In this document: positions 51,994-60,473 of the stretch, one piece after another
Numbering within the stretch: the stretch's first letter is position 1
How the letters are laid out: the number at the start of each line of letters is the position of its first letter
NCBI GenBank assembly: GCA_963803085.1
Contig: CAWDLE010000010.1
Coordinates: forward strand, 310,001-374,000
From: JACVRW01 sp963803085
Lineage (GTDB): Bacteria; Actinomycetota; Thermoleophilia; Solirubrobacterales; Thermoleophilaceae
Reading direction: 5' to 3'
Length of the DNA: 64,000 nucleotides
Program-made: the position numbers and the translations under genes
Notes under the pieces: model-generated
Database searches by the model: none
The model's input: only the letters and a program-made list of their open reading frames with translations
Told to the model about the DNA's origin: nothing

Positions 51994-53322
51994 ATGAAAC
52001 TCGGGGACCTGCGCAAGGCCGTTGACGACGGATCGATCGACACCGTGCTCCTCTGCATCGCCGACATGGAGGGCCGCCTTCAGGGCAAGCGCCTGACAGC
52101 CCGGTACTTCCTTGACGAGGTCGTCGAGCACGACGCCGAGGGCTGCAACTACCTGCTCGCCGTGGACGTCGACATGAACACCGTCGACGGCTACGCGATG
52201 TCTAGCTGGGAGCGCGGCTACGGCGACTTCGTGTTCAAGCCCGACATGGACACGCTGCGCCTCGTCCCGTGGCACGAGGCCACGGTGCTCCTGATGGCTG
52301 ACCTCGCGTGGGAGGACGGGAGCGATGTGGTCGCGTCGCCGCGCCAGATCCTGCGGCGGCAGCTCGCGCGGCTGGCAGAACGCGGTTGGACCGCGGCTGC
52401 CGGCACCGAGCTCGAGTTCATCGTCTTCCGCGACAGCTACGAAGAGGCCTGGCACAAGGCCTACCGCGACCTCGAGCCGGCGAACCTCTACAACGTCGAC
52501 TACTCGATGCTCGGGACGGCGCGCATCGAGCCGCTCATTCGCCGCATCCGCAACTCGATGATGGCCGCGGACATGTCCGTCGAGAACTCGAAGGGCGAGT
52601 GCAACTTCGGCCAGCACGAGATCAACTTCCGCTACGACGACGCGCTTCAGTCCGCCGACAACCACGTGATCTACAAGACGGGTGCCAAGGAGATCGCGGC
52701 GCAGGAGGACATGTCGATCACGTACATGGCCAAGTTCGACGAGCGCGAGGGCAACTCGTGCCACATCCACCTCTCGATCGCGAAGGACGGCGGCGGGAAC
52801 GTGTTCGCCGACGATGAGGCGGCGTTCAACCGCTTCGTCGCGGGCCAGCTTGCCGCCCTGCGTGAGCTGACCCTGATGTTCGCTCCCCACGTGAACTCGT
52901 ACAAGCGCTTCGTGAAGGGGTCGTTCGCACCGACCGCAGTTGCGTGGGGCCACGACAACCGCACATGCTCCATGCGCGTAGTGGGGCACGGCCAGGGACT
53001 GCGCGTGGAGAACCGGCTCCCGGGTGCGGACGTGAACCCGTACCTCGCGCTGGCCGCGATGATCGCCGCCGGGCTGCACGGAATCGACAACGAGCTGGAG
53101 CTCGAGCCGGCGTTCGAGGGCAACGCCTACGAGTCGGACAAGCCGCGTGTGCCGCACAACATGTACGACGCGCGCGACCTGTTCGCGGGCTCCGAGATAG
53201 CGCGTGAGGCGTTCGGGCAGGAGGTGGTCGACCACTACCTGAACCGCGCCCAGGTCGAGCTCGATGCGATGGAGGCCGCGGTCACCGATTGGGAGAAGTT
53301 CCGCGGGTTCGAAAGACTGTAG
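51994..53322 (+). CDS. glutamine-synthetase-like gamma-glutamyl-amine ligase
   Basis: A 442-residue glutamine-synthetase-family enzyme. The N-terminal GS beta-Grasp (CIADMEGRLQGKRLTARYF) and the catalytic barrel with AGTELEFIVF, NFGQHEINFRYDD, ACHIH-like SCHIHLSI, NSYKRFVKGSFAPTAVAWG and VENRLPGADVNPYLALA are present. The family position near PuuA-type gamma-glutamylputrescine/ethanolamine ligases is supported by context: a gamma-glutamyl hydrolase, an aldehyde dehydrogenase and a permease are next door. The amine acceptor is not known. It starts at ATG 51994. It probably opens the rightward catabolic operon. Confidence 0.88.
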   Translation: MKLGDLRKAVDDGSIDTVLLCIADMEGRLQGKRLTARYFLDEVVEHDAEGCNYLLAVDVDMNTVDGYAMSSWERGYGDFVFKPDMDTLRLVPWHEATVLLMADLAWEDGSDVVASPRQILRRQLARLAERGWTAAAGTELEFIVFRDSYEEAWHKAYRDLEPANLYNVDYSMLGTARIEPLIRRIRNSMMAADMSVENSKGECNFGQHEINFRYDDALQSADNHVIYKTGAKEIAAQEDMSITYMAKFDEREGNSCHIHLSIAKDGGGNVFADDEAAFNRFVAGQLAALRELTLMFAPHVNSYKRFVKGSFAPTAVAWGHDNRTCSMRVVGHGQGLRVENRLPGADVNPYLALAAMIAAGLHGIDNELELEPAFEGNAYESDKPRVPHNMYDARDLFAGSEIAREAFGQEVVDHYLNRAQVELDAMEAAVTDWEKFRGFERL

Positions 53323-53325
53323 GGC

Positions 53326-54042
53326 GTGACACGCCCGGTCATCGGCATCTGCGCCGCGATTGAGAGTGCCCGCTGGGCAGCGTGGGAGGTCTTGGTGAAC
53401 CTCTCGCCGCGCACGTACTCGCTGGCGGTACAGCGGGCGGGCGGGCTTGCGCTGATCCTGCCGCCGGACGATGTGGTGGCGGAGTCGCCCGACGAGCTGC
53501 TCGACATGCTCGACGGCCTCATCCTCGCCGGCGGGTCCGACGTCGATCCCGGGAGCTACGGCGCGAAGCCGCATGACGAGACGCGCGACACCCGGCCCGA
53601 GCGCGACCGCTTCGAGATCGCCCTCGGCACGCGTGCCCTCGAGCGCGACATGCCGGTGCTCGGAATTTGCCGCGGCATGCAGATGATGAACGTGATCCAG
53701 GGCGGGACGCTGAACCAGCACCTGGGTCGCGAGCTCCACCGGCACACGCCCGGCGTGTTCGCGGACCACGGTGTCACCCTCGAGCCCGGCTCGCTCGCAG
53801 CGCGGGTGGTGGGCCACGAGCGCACCGAGGTGAAGTCGGCGCATCATCAGGGCCTCGAAGAGCTCGGTGAGGGCGTTGTTCCCAGTGGCTACGCCGACGA
53901 CGGCATCGTGGAGGCAATCGAGCTACCCGGCCAGCGCTTCGCTGTCGGGGTGCTGTGGCACCCGGAGGAGGACGAGCAGAGCCGCGTGGTCGGGTCGCTC
54001 GTGGACGAGGCACGAGAGCGGATGAAGGCTCCGACACAGTGA
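53326..54042 (+). CDS. gamma-glutamyl-gamma-aminobutyrate hydrolase-like peptidase C26 (PuuD type)
   Basis: A 238-residue class I glutamine-amidotransferase-fold hydrolase. The nucleophile Cys (about 115) lies in LGICRGMQMMNV; the partner His and Glu are in VLWHPEED, and LILAGGSDVDP precedes the active site. AHHQGLEELG is typical of PuuD relatives. It should cut gamma-glutamyl intermediates made by the neighbouring ligase, releasing glutamate and an omega-amino acid. GTG 53326 follows the ligase stop by three bases, and its TGA overlaps the GTG of the aldehyde dehydrogenase. Confidence 0.9.
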   Translation: MTRPVIGICAAIESARWAAWEVLVNLSPRTYSLAVQRAGGLALILPPDDVVAESPDELLDMLDGLILAGGSDVDPGSYGAKPHDETRDTRPERDRFEIALGTRALERDMPVLGICRGMQMMNVIQGGTLNQHLGRELHRHTPGVFADHGVTLEPGSLAARVVGHERTEVKSAHHQGLEELGEGVVPSGYADDGIVEAIELPGQRFAVGVLWHPEEDEQSRVVGSLVDEARERMKAPTQ

Positions 54043-55396
54043 TTCAGGTCGTGGAACCCGCAACGGCCAAGGTGATGGCGGAGGTCCCGCAGGCGGGGTC
54101 GAGGAGACGGACGCCGCCGTGGCACGCGCGAAGGCGGCATTCCCCGCCTGGCGCGCGGTCACCCCCGGGAACCGCTCCGCGCTGCTGCACCAGCTCGCGA
54201 ACGCGCTCGAGGAGCACCTCGAGACCCTCGCCCGGATCGAGGCGCGCAACGCCGGCAAGCCGATTTCCGACGCGCGTGGCGAGATGGGAATGGTGGTCGA
54301 GACCTTCCGCTACTACGCCGGCGCACCCGAGCGCATGACCGGCCGCACGATCCCGGTGGCGGGCGGCGTCGACATGACCTTCCGTGAGCCGCTGGGCGTG
54401 GTCGGGTTGATCACGCCCTGGAACTTCCCGCTCACGATCGCGTCGTGGAAGATGGCTCCGGCGCTCGCCGCGGGCAACACGATCGTCCTGAAGCCGGCGG
54501 AGCTCACCCCGCTCACCGCCCTCGAGTTCGAGCGGATCGCCCTTGAGGCGGGTGTGCCAGAGGGCGTGGTGAACGTCGTGGCCGGACCGGGCTCGGTCTG
54601 CGGGCAGCGCCTCGTGGAGCACGAGGATGTGGCGAAGATCGCATTCACCGGCTCCACCGAGGTGGGCCGCCGGATCGCCGCGAGCGCGGCCGGCACGATC
54701 AAGCGCGTGACGCTCGAGCTCGGAGGAAAGTCCGCGAACGTCGTGTACGCCGACGCCGATCTCGAGAAGGCCGCCGCCGCGGCGCCGAGCGCCGTGTTCG
54801 GCAACGCAGGCCAGGACTGCTGCGCTCGCTCGCGCATCCTCGTCGAGCGCTCGGCACTCGATCGCTTCATGGAGGTGCTGGAGGAGTCGGTCGAGGCGAT
54901 CAAGGTGGGTGACCCGCTCGACGAGTCCACCGAGATGGGACCGCTTATCTCGGAGGGTCAGCGCGAGACGGTTTCCTCGTTCGTGCCGGACGACGCGCCG
55001 GTGGCGATCCGCGGCAGCGCGCCGGAGGGCCCCGGCTTCTGGTTCGCGCCCACGGTCCTGTGCCCGGTCGACAACAGCGATCGCGCCGCGGTCGAGGAGA
55101 TCTTCGGCCCCGTCGCGGCGGTGATCCCCTTCCGCGACGAGCAGGAGGCGATCCGACTCGCGAACGACACGATCTACGGGCTCTCGGGCTCCGTCTGGAC
55201 TCGCGACGGCGCCAAGGCTCTGCGCACGGCCCGCGCGATCGAGAGCGGCGTGGTGTCGATCAACTCGAACACGTCCGTGCGCGTGTCCACCCCGTTCGGC
55301 GGCTTCAAGCAGTCCGGCTACGGCCGCGAGCTCGGCCCCGACGCGCTCGACCACTACAGCGAGGTCAAGAACGTCTACTACGCGACGGAGGGCTGA
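54039..55396 (+). CDS. aldehyde dehydrogenase (frameshifted near the 5' end)
   Basis: About 452 residues when one missing G is restored in the G4 run at 54095-54098; the first 20 codons (VIQVVEPATAKVMAEVPQAG) then join VEETDAAVARAKAAFPAWR. The enzyme has all ALDH motifs: TPWNFPLTIASWKMAPALAAG, FTGSTEVGR, catalytic Glu in LELGGKS and catalytic Cys in NAGQDCCARSR. SINSNTSVRVSTPFGGFKQSGYGRE is the C-terminal signature. A PuuC-like role, oxidising the gamma-glutamyl aldehyde, fits the context. The GTG at 54039 overlaps the previous stop, and its own stop overlaps the SDR start (TGATG). Confidence 0.88.
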
Positions 55397-56139
55397 TGGC
55401 GAGACTCGACGGCAAGGTGTGCGTGATCACGGGGGCGGCGAGCGGCATCGGCGCCGAGACGGCGAGGCGCTTCCAGGAGGAGGGCGCGACCGTGGTGGGC
55501 GTGGACCTGTCCGAGAACGCCGAGGGCGACCTCGCCATCCAGGCCGACGTGACCGACGAGGAGCAGGTGCGCGGCATGTACGCGCGCGCACGCGAGGAGT
55601 TCGGCCACGTGGACGTGCTCTTCAACAACGCCGGCATCTCGCCGCCGGACGACGTGTCGGTGCTCGAGACCTCGCTCGAGGCCTGGCAGCGCGTGCAGGA
55701 CGTGAACCTCAAATCCGTCTTCCTGTGCTGCAAGCACGGCATCCCGCATCTGCTCGACGCGGGCGGTGGATCTGTGATCAACACGGCATCGTTCGTGGCG
55801 GTTATGGGGGCGGCCACCTCGCAGATCTCGTACACCGCGTCGAAGGGGGGCGTGCTGTCGCTGTCGCGCGAGCTTGGCGTTGAGTTCGCGCGCCGGGGCG
55901 TGCGCGTGAACGCGCTCTGCCCGGGTCCGGTGAACACGCCACTGCTCCAGGAGCTCTACGCGAAGGACCAGGAGGCCGCGCAGCGGCGACTGGTGCACGT
56001 GCCGATGGGCCGCTTCGCCGAGCCGCGCGAGATCGCCAACGGCGTGCTGTTCCTCGCGTGCGACGAGTCGTCGTTCGTGACCGCGCAGACGTTCCTCGTG
56101 GACGGCGGGCTCTCCGGGGCCTACGTGACGCCCGAGTGA
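55396..56139 (+). CDS. SDR-family NAD(P)-dependent oxidoreductase
   Basis: A 247-residue short-chain dehydrogenase. The cofactor motif VITGAASGIGAETARRF (T-G-x3-G-x-G) lies at residues 9-25, with NNAGISPP, active-site NTASFVAVMG, YTASKGG (Y-x3-K) and the CPGPVNTPL signature. An Asp at the end of the second strand (GVDLSE) favours NAD over NADP. ATG 55396 overlaps the TGA of the aldehyde dehydrogenase. It probably handles an alcohol or keto intermediate of the pathway. Confidence 0.92.
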   Translation: MARLDGKVCVITGAASGIGAETARRFQEEGATVVGVDLSENAEGDLAIQADVTDEEQVRGMYARAREEFGHVDVLFNNAGISPPDDVSVLETSLEAWQRVQDVNLKSVFLCCKHGIPHLLDAGGGSVINTASFVAVMGAATSQISYTASKGGVLSLSRELGVEFARRGVRVNALCPGPVNTPLLQELYAKDQEAAQRRLVHVPMGRFAEPREIANGVLFLACDESSFVTAQTFLVDGGLSGAYVTPE

Positions 56140-56816
56140 GGGTCCTTTCGGTAGTCCACGAGCTGGACGCCGGTTCCGGCGTGTTCGGCGACTTCCCCAC
56201 CTGGGTGCCGAGCGAGACGCCGCCGCCCGACGATTTCGACGCACTCATGGTCTTCGGGGGGTCGATGCATGTTGATCAGAACGACAAGCACCGATGGCTA
56301 ACACCCGAGAAGGCGTTCCTGCGTGAGCAGCTTGAGCGCGGTACCCCGATCCTCGGTGTCTGTCTCGGAAGTCAGCTGCTAGCCGAGGCTGCGGGCGCAT
56401 CCCCTTATCGCTCGCCCGAGCCCGAGATCGGCTGGTACGACATCGAGATCACCCAAGCCGGCGCGGCGGATCCGGTCTTGGGTCCACTCGCCCCGTCGGT
56501 CGAGCTGTTCGAATGGCATCACTACGTGGCGCCGCTGCCCCCCGGCGCCGTGGAACTCGCGCGCACACCGGCGTGTGTGCAGGCGTTCCGCGTCGAGGGG
56601 AAGCCCGCGTGGGGGTTGCAGTTCCACGCCGAGGTCACGCGCGAGGACCTGTTCAGCTGGCTCGACGGGTGGGATCGATCGGAGGCGCCGCAGACCGGTC
56701 TCGACCCGGAGCGCATCCGCGCCGCGAGCGAGCAGCGCATCGAAGCGCAGAACGAGATCGGGCGGGGACTCGCCACGCGTTTCTTGGCCGAAGCCGCCCG
56801 CGCGACCGCCGCCTAG
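56136..56816 (+). CDS. class I glutamine amidotransferase-like protein
   Basis: A 226-residue triad-type amidotransferase domain. The nucleophile Cys76 lies in LGVCLGSQ, with His and Glu in LQFHAEVTRED. MVFGGSMHVDQND and FEWHHYVAPLP are typical of the stand-alone GMP-synthase-type (GATase1_2-like) hydrolases often near gamma-glutamyl ligase genes. Its GTG at 56136 overlaps the SDR stop, so it closes the operon. Which amide it hydrolyses is unknown. A hairpin at 56825-56849 follows. Confidence 0.88.
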   Translation: MRVLSVVHELDAGSGVFGDFPTWVPSETPPPDDFDALMVFGGSMHVDQNDKHRWLTPEKAFLREQLERGTPILGVCLGSQLLAEAAGASPYRSPEPEIGWYDIEITQAGAADPVLGPLAPSVELFEWHHYVAPLPPGAVELARTPACVQAFRVEGKPAWGLQFHAEVTREDLFSWLDGWDRSEAPQTGLDPERIRAASEQRIEAQNEIGRGLATRFLAEAARATAA

Positions 56817-56824
56817 CCCACTCG

Positions 56825-56849
56825 GTTGCACTTACCGTCGTAATGCAAC
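56825..56849. terminator. hairpin between convergent genes
   Basis: GTTGCA-C-TTAC, loop CGTC, GTAA-TGCAAC form a stem of ten pairs with one bulged C. It lies eight bases after the amidotransferase stop and just before the end of the convergent membrane-protein frame, so it can end transcription in both directions. No long T-run follows. Confidence 0.5.
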
Positions 56850-56855
56850 GGAAAC

Positions 56856-57668
56856 CTAGATCGAGTCAACCGGGCGGGCCGGACCCGGGGTCCTCGGTGC
56901 CCGTAGTTGGCGCGGCCGGGGGCGGCGGCGCGGCCGGGGAGCGGCGGAGCCGGTGGCGCTGCACCCTCGGCGCCGGTCGCCGAGCACCGGTTCGCCTCGA
57001 AGCGACTTCAGCTCGAAGAAGAGGACGGCCGCCGCCAGCGCGCTCAGTGGGGCGACCAGGAGGCGCACGATTAGGTCGGCGAGCGAGAAGCCCACGACCG
57101 AGTCGGCGACGCTGCTTGCCAGTGACTGGATCACGGCCGTCACGAGGAACTGGAGCAGGAATAGGACCACGATCACGCCGAAAACCTGCCAGCCGTGGCC
57201 CCGCACCAGCTCGCGGCTGCGACCGAACGAGCTCAGCGCATCCCTGCGCTCGATGACGATCACCGGGGCCAGCACCGCCCAGATCGTGAGCAGGAAAAGG
57301 CCCGGCACGATCAGCAGGAGCAGCCCCAAGCCGATCGCGATTCCCGCCAGGATTCCCGCCACGACCAGCGGGCCGATCACGGGCACTGCCGCCTGCACCA
57401 GGCTCCCGACGGTGTGGTCGCGGCGGCCATCGAGGATGTCGCGCGCGGCCTCGACCACCATGCCCTGGAACCAGTACGTGGCGATCGTCCCGATCGCGGC
57501 GACGATCAGCGCGCCGAGGATGCCCACGTCCCCCGCATAGATCACACCGCTGATGACCGCCACCGGCACGAACACCAACAGCGCGGCTGGAATTAGCAGG
57601 GTGAACTGGTCCCGGTAGATCTCGAAGATGCGTTCGAAGACCCGTGCCACGTCGAGCTTGCCGTTCAT
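56856..57668 (-). CDS. multi-pass membrane protein, C-terminal frame uncertain
   Basis: About 270 residues from ATG 57668. The first 30 residues (MNGKLDVARVFERIFEIYRD) are soluble, followed by six hydrophobic helices including a glycerophosphoryl-diester-phosphodiesterase-membrane-domain/DUF975-like arrangement (IAIGLGLLLLIVPGLFLLTIWAVLAPVIVIE and RSRELVRGHGWQVFGV). After LRGEPVLG the frame turns Arg-rich, while another frame reads a plausible Ala/Pro tail (PAAPPPPAAPTTGTEDPGS) ending at 56866; one or two indels in this GC-rich stretch are likely. It is divergent from the AlgH-like gene with 18 bp between. Confidence 0.75.
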   Translation of the reverse strand: MNGKLDVARVFERIFEIYRDQFTLLIPAALLVFVPVAVISGVIYAGDVGILGALIVAAIGTIATYWFQGMVVEAARDILDGRRDHTVGSLVQAAVPVIGPLVVAGILAGIAIGLGLLLLIVPGLFLLTIWAVLAPVIVIERRDALSSFGRSRELVRGHGWQVFGVIVVLFLLQFLVTAVIQSLASSVADSVVGFSLADLIVRLLVAPLSALAAAVLFFELKSLRGEPVLGDRRRGCSATGSAAPRPRRRPRPRQLRAPRTPGPARPVDSI

Positions 57669-57686
57669 GCCGCAGAATGTACGTGG

Positions 57687-58214
57687 GTGGAGGAAAGCGT
57701 GCGTGGACATCTCCTGATTGCAGCGCCGTCGCTGTTCGACTACTTCCGGCGCACCGTCGTCCTGGTGCTCGAGCACACGGCGGACGGGGCGATGGGTGTG
57801 GTGCTCGGCCGCAGCTCCGAGACGCGCGTGGCCGACGCCGTGCCCGCGCTCGCCGAGCTCCCGGGCGCGGACGACCTGGTGTACCTCGGCGGTCCCGTCT
57901 CGCCGCAGTCGGTGGTGGCCCTCGGCGAGTTCGGCCGCCCGGAGGAGGCCGGCACGCAGGTCGTGGGCGCGCTCGGCACGCTCGACCCGGACGCAGAGAA
58001 CCACTCACTGCTGCGGCTTCGCGTGTATGCGGGCTACGCCGGCTGGGGCCCGGGCCAGCTCGACGGCGAGCTGGAGGAGGGCGCCTGGATCGTGCACGAG
58101 GCGGACCCGGCGGACCCGTTCCGCGCCGGTGACATCTGGTCGGAGGCGCTCGAGCGCAAGGGCGGTCGCTATCGCCTGATGGCGACCATGCCCGCGGATC
58201 CCTCGTTGAACTAG
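57687..58214 (+). CDS. YqgE/AlgH family protein (UPF0301)
   Basis: A 175-residue AlgH/YqgE protein. The opening GHLLIAAPSLFDYFRRTVVLVLEHTADGAMGVVLGR carries the family's P-x3-D-x2-F-x-R-x-V pattern (quoted here in part: LIAAPSLFDYFRRTVVLVLE), and YLGGPVSPQSVV, then YAGYAGWGPGQLDGEL are hallmark segments. The function is not well established; AlgH was named as an alginate regulator. GTG 57687 is the start. Its end overlaps the convergent GST-like gene by four bases. Confidence 0.9.
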   Translation: MEESVRGHLLIAAPSLFDYFRRTVVLVLEHTADGAMGVVLGRSSETRVADAVPALAELPGADDLVYLGGPVSPQSVVALGEFGRPEEAGTQVVGALGTLDPDAENHSLLRLRVYAGYAGWGPGQLDGELEEGAWIVHEADPADPFRAGDIWSEALERKGGRYRLMATMPADPSLN

Positions 58215-58942
58215 GCGCTCGCCGGCGGGCTCACCGGGAGGCCGCTCGGAATCGGCGGCCAATCCGGATACAGGCGGCGTGCCGCGGTCTCGCACGGCCG
58301 GCCGCGCACGTGGTGCTCGAGATCGGCGAACGCGCGGAGCACGCTCACGCTCGCGAGGATCTGGAAATCGGCCGCGTTCGGCTCGGCAGCTCCGATCGTG
58401 CCGGCGGCGATCAGGCCGTCCACGTGGTCCAGCAGCGTCGGTAGCTCGGCGATGTCCTGCCGCACGCGGGGGGAGTCGGCGCGCGAGATCTGCGCCAGCC
58501 GCCGGATCACCGGCATGAAGAACACCACCAGCACCCGGGCGGCCGGGACGCGCATGATCTCCGTGCCCATCCACTGGCGAGCGGGCTCGCTCGCGACGAG
58601 CAGATGGCGAAACAGCCGGCGCGGCACCGGCTGGAGCACCTGCTCGCCCCAGCGCTCGGCCTCCTCCACACGCGCTCGCTGCTCGGGGTGAGCCGGGAAG
58701 AGCGGCGGGTCGGGGCGGACCTCGTCGAGGAAGCGGGCGATCCGGCGCGACCCCTGAACCTTCCGCCCGTCGAGCTCGAGGGCGGGCACGGTGAAGCCCT
58801 CGAAGCCCGCGAAACGCACGAGCGCCGGGTGTAGCCCGGGCATCAGCCGCACCAGCCGATGCGGGATGCGCTTGTGGGCGACCATCGCAGCGCCCGCGGC
58901 GGCCGCGTTCGAGATCGGCATCACGTAGAGCCGCGTGGGCAT
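58211..58942 (-). CDS. glutathione S-transferase-like protein
   Basis: A 243-residue protein with a thioredoxin-like GST N-domain (LYVMPISNAAAAGAAMVAHKRIPHRLVRLMP, FTVPALELDGRKVQGSRRIARFLDE) and a helical GST C-domain ending PNAADFQILASVSVLRAF. The amino-terminal active-site residue (Ser or Tyr type) is not obvious. The substrate and thiol are unknown, since actinobacteria rarely make glutathione. ATG 58942 overlaps the TAA of the SGNH hydrolase gene (TAATG), making it the last gene of the operon that begins at ogt. Confidence 0.82.
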   Translation of the reverse strand: MPTRLYVMPISNAAAAGAAMVAHKRIPHRLVRLMPGLHPALVRFAGFEGFTVPALELDGRKVQGSRRIARFLDEVRPDPPLFPAHPEQRARVEEAERWGEQVLQPVPRRLFRHLLVASEPARQWMGTEIMRVPAARVLVVFFMPVIRRLAQISRADSPRVRQDIAELPTLLDHVDGLIAAGTIGAAEPNAADFQILASVSVLRAFADLEHHVRGRPCETAARRLYPDWPPIPSGLPVSPPASA

Positions 58943-59502
58943 TACTCGCAGCGGCGCACGATGCGCGCGGCGGCCTTCGCCCTCGCCCGGTAGCCCGCGG
59001 CGGACACGTGCACGCCGTCGTCGGCGAGCCACTCGGGATGTGCGCGCACCATCCGCACCCAGTTGAGCACTCGGAGGTTGTCGCGCCTGCTCGACTCGTC
59101 CGCCAGCGTGCGGTTGTAGCCGCGGTAGCTCACGCCCCGGTAGGGCGGCCGCACGATGTTCGCCCAGACCACGCAGCGGCGCCCGCCCGCCACCTTCATC
59201 ACGTCCGCGATCGCCGCCCGAAAGCCGTCCACATCGCCCGGGTCGTCGTTCGTCCCGAGGCTCACGTGGATCACGCGCGGGAGCCGGCCGCCGTAGCGGC
59301 GCATCACGTCGGCACCGTCGTCGGCGTGACGGCTCACAGCGGTGGACTGCCTCACCCGCCATCCGGGCAGCTCGGGCGGGATGTATGCCCTCGTGCCCTC
59401 CGCAAGCGAGTCGCCGTTCACGAGCAGGCTGCGCTCCGCCGCGGAGGCGGATGCCGGAGCGAGCGCCAGGCCCGCCAGCAGCAGTGCCAGCGCGCGCCTC
59501 AT
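58942..59502 (-). CDS. secreted SGNH/GDSL-family hydrolase
   Basis: A 186-residue exported esterase-fold protein. A signal peptide (ALALLLAGLALAPASASA) is followed by block I LLVNGDSLAEG (GDS with the catalytic Ser), block III SLGTNDD with Asn, and the C-terminal D-x2-H in DGVHVSAAGY. It probably removes or transfers acyl groups on a surface molecule. It overlaps the preceding larger SGNH gene (ATGA) in the MBOAT operon, which suggests acetyl transfer or esterase activity in the same pathway. Confidence 0.88.
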   Translation of the reverse strand: MRRALALLLAGLALAPASASAAERSLLVNGDSLAEGTRAYIPPELPGWRVRQSTAVSRHADDGADVMRRYGGRLPRVIHVSLGTNDDPGDVDGFRAAIADVMKVAGGRRCVVWANIVRPPYRGVSYRGYNRTLADESSRRDNLRVLNWVRMVRAHPEWLADDGVHVSAAGYRARAKAAARIVRRCE

Positions 59503-60470
59503 CCATCCCGCAGGGCGGGGAAGTCCTCTGCCATGGCGTCGAGGATAAGGCGCACGGGCGCCACGGCTCCGTCGCGGGTGAAGTGCACCCCGTCGGCCTG
59601 CCGCGCGAGCACCCGCTTGCCGTCGATGCTGAGCGAGTCGCTGTACCGCCCGTGGTTAAGCGTGGAGTAGATGTCCACGTAGCGCAGAGCCGAGGTCGCA
59701 TCGGTGGCTCGCTCCACGGCCCGGTTCTGGGACGCGTAGATGTCGTTGAACACGGGGTCGCGGGCGGTGGGCGGCGGCACCCAGTACACCGGCCGTTTCC
59801 CGTCGCCCGAAAGCACCGAGCCCACCACCGCTACGCGGCGCGCGAACTCGGTCTCCCAGCCCGGCTCGCCGGGGTTGTAGAGCGAGCCGTCTGCGGTCTG
59901 GACGTTGAAGCCGTCGTTGTCACCGATGGCCATCACCACCGCATCGGGAGCGCGGTCCGCAACCTCCTGCTCGGCGTTGATCTCCCAGTTGAAGAACGCG
60001 GGGTTGGTCAGGCCGGTGCCGTTTCGTGCCACGGTCGTCACGTCGAGGAGTCCCTCGGGTGACTGGTCGATAAGGCGCTGCCCGAGGAACTCGGCCTGGG
60101 AATCGCCGGTCACGAGCACCTTGAGAGGCTCCGCCTTCGTCGGCTGGCGGAACGCCTGCTCCTGGGTCTTCCGACGCAGGATCGCTGCCGAGCCGCGCTC
60201 GAGCTCCGTGCCCGAGGCGGTCTTGTCCTCCTGCCCGAACGCGAGGTCGAGCCCCTCGCGGGGCAGGTGCAGGCCGATCGCGCCGGCCACGTCGTCGATC
60301 GGCCGCGCAACCGCCAGCACGATGTCGCGCGTGGTCCCCGGCTGCATCCCCTCGCCCGCCCGCACCATCGCCTCCGAGTTGAACAGGACGGCGACGGCGA
60401 GCGCGATCACGATCACCCCGAGCACGCGGCCGGCGGGCATTTTGAGGTCTCTGTTGCGGGAGGGCTCCAT
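59499..60470 (-). CDS. membrane-anchored SGNH-like protein (DUF459/AlgJ-like)
   Basis: A 323-residue protein with an N-terminal signal-anchor helix (VLGVIVIALAVAVLFNSEAM). The extracellular part has an SGNH fold: VLVTGDSQAEFLGQR (GDS), MAIGDNDGF and DGVHFTRDGA (D-x2-H). This resembles DUF459 and the AlgJ/AlgX partners of MBOAT acyltransferases. It starts three bases after the MBOAT stop. Together the two would move an acetyl or acyl group across the membrane and place it on a cell-wall or capsule polymer; the polymer is not known. Confidence 0.85.
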   Translation of the reverse strand: MEPSRNRDLKMPAGRVLGVIVIALAVAVLFNSEAMVRAGEGMQPGTTRDIVLAVARPIDDVAGAIGLHLPREGLDLAFGQEDKTASGTELERGSAAILRRKTQEQAFRQPTKAEPLKVLVTGDSQAEFLGQRLIDQSPEGLLDVTTVARNGTGLTNPAFFNWEINAEQEVADRAPDAVVMAIGDNDGFNVQTADGSLYNPGEPGWETEFARRVAVVGSVLSGDGKRPVYWVPPPTARDPVFNDIYASQNRAVERATDATSALRYVDIYSTLNHGRYSDSLSIDGKRVLARQADGVHFTRDGAVAPVRLILDAMAEDFPALRDG

Positions 60471-60473
60471 GGC

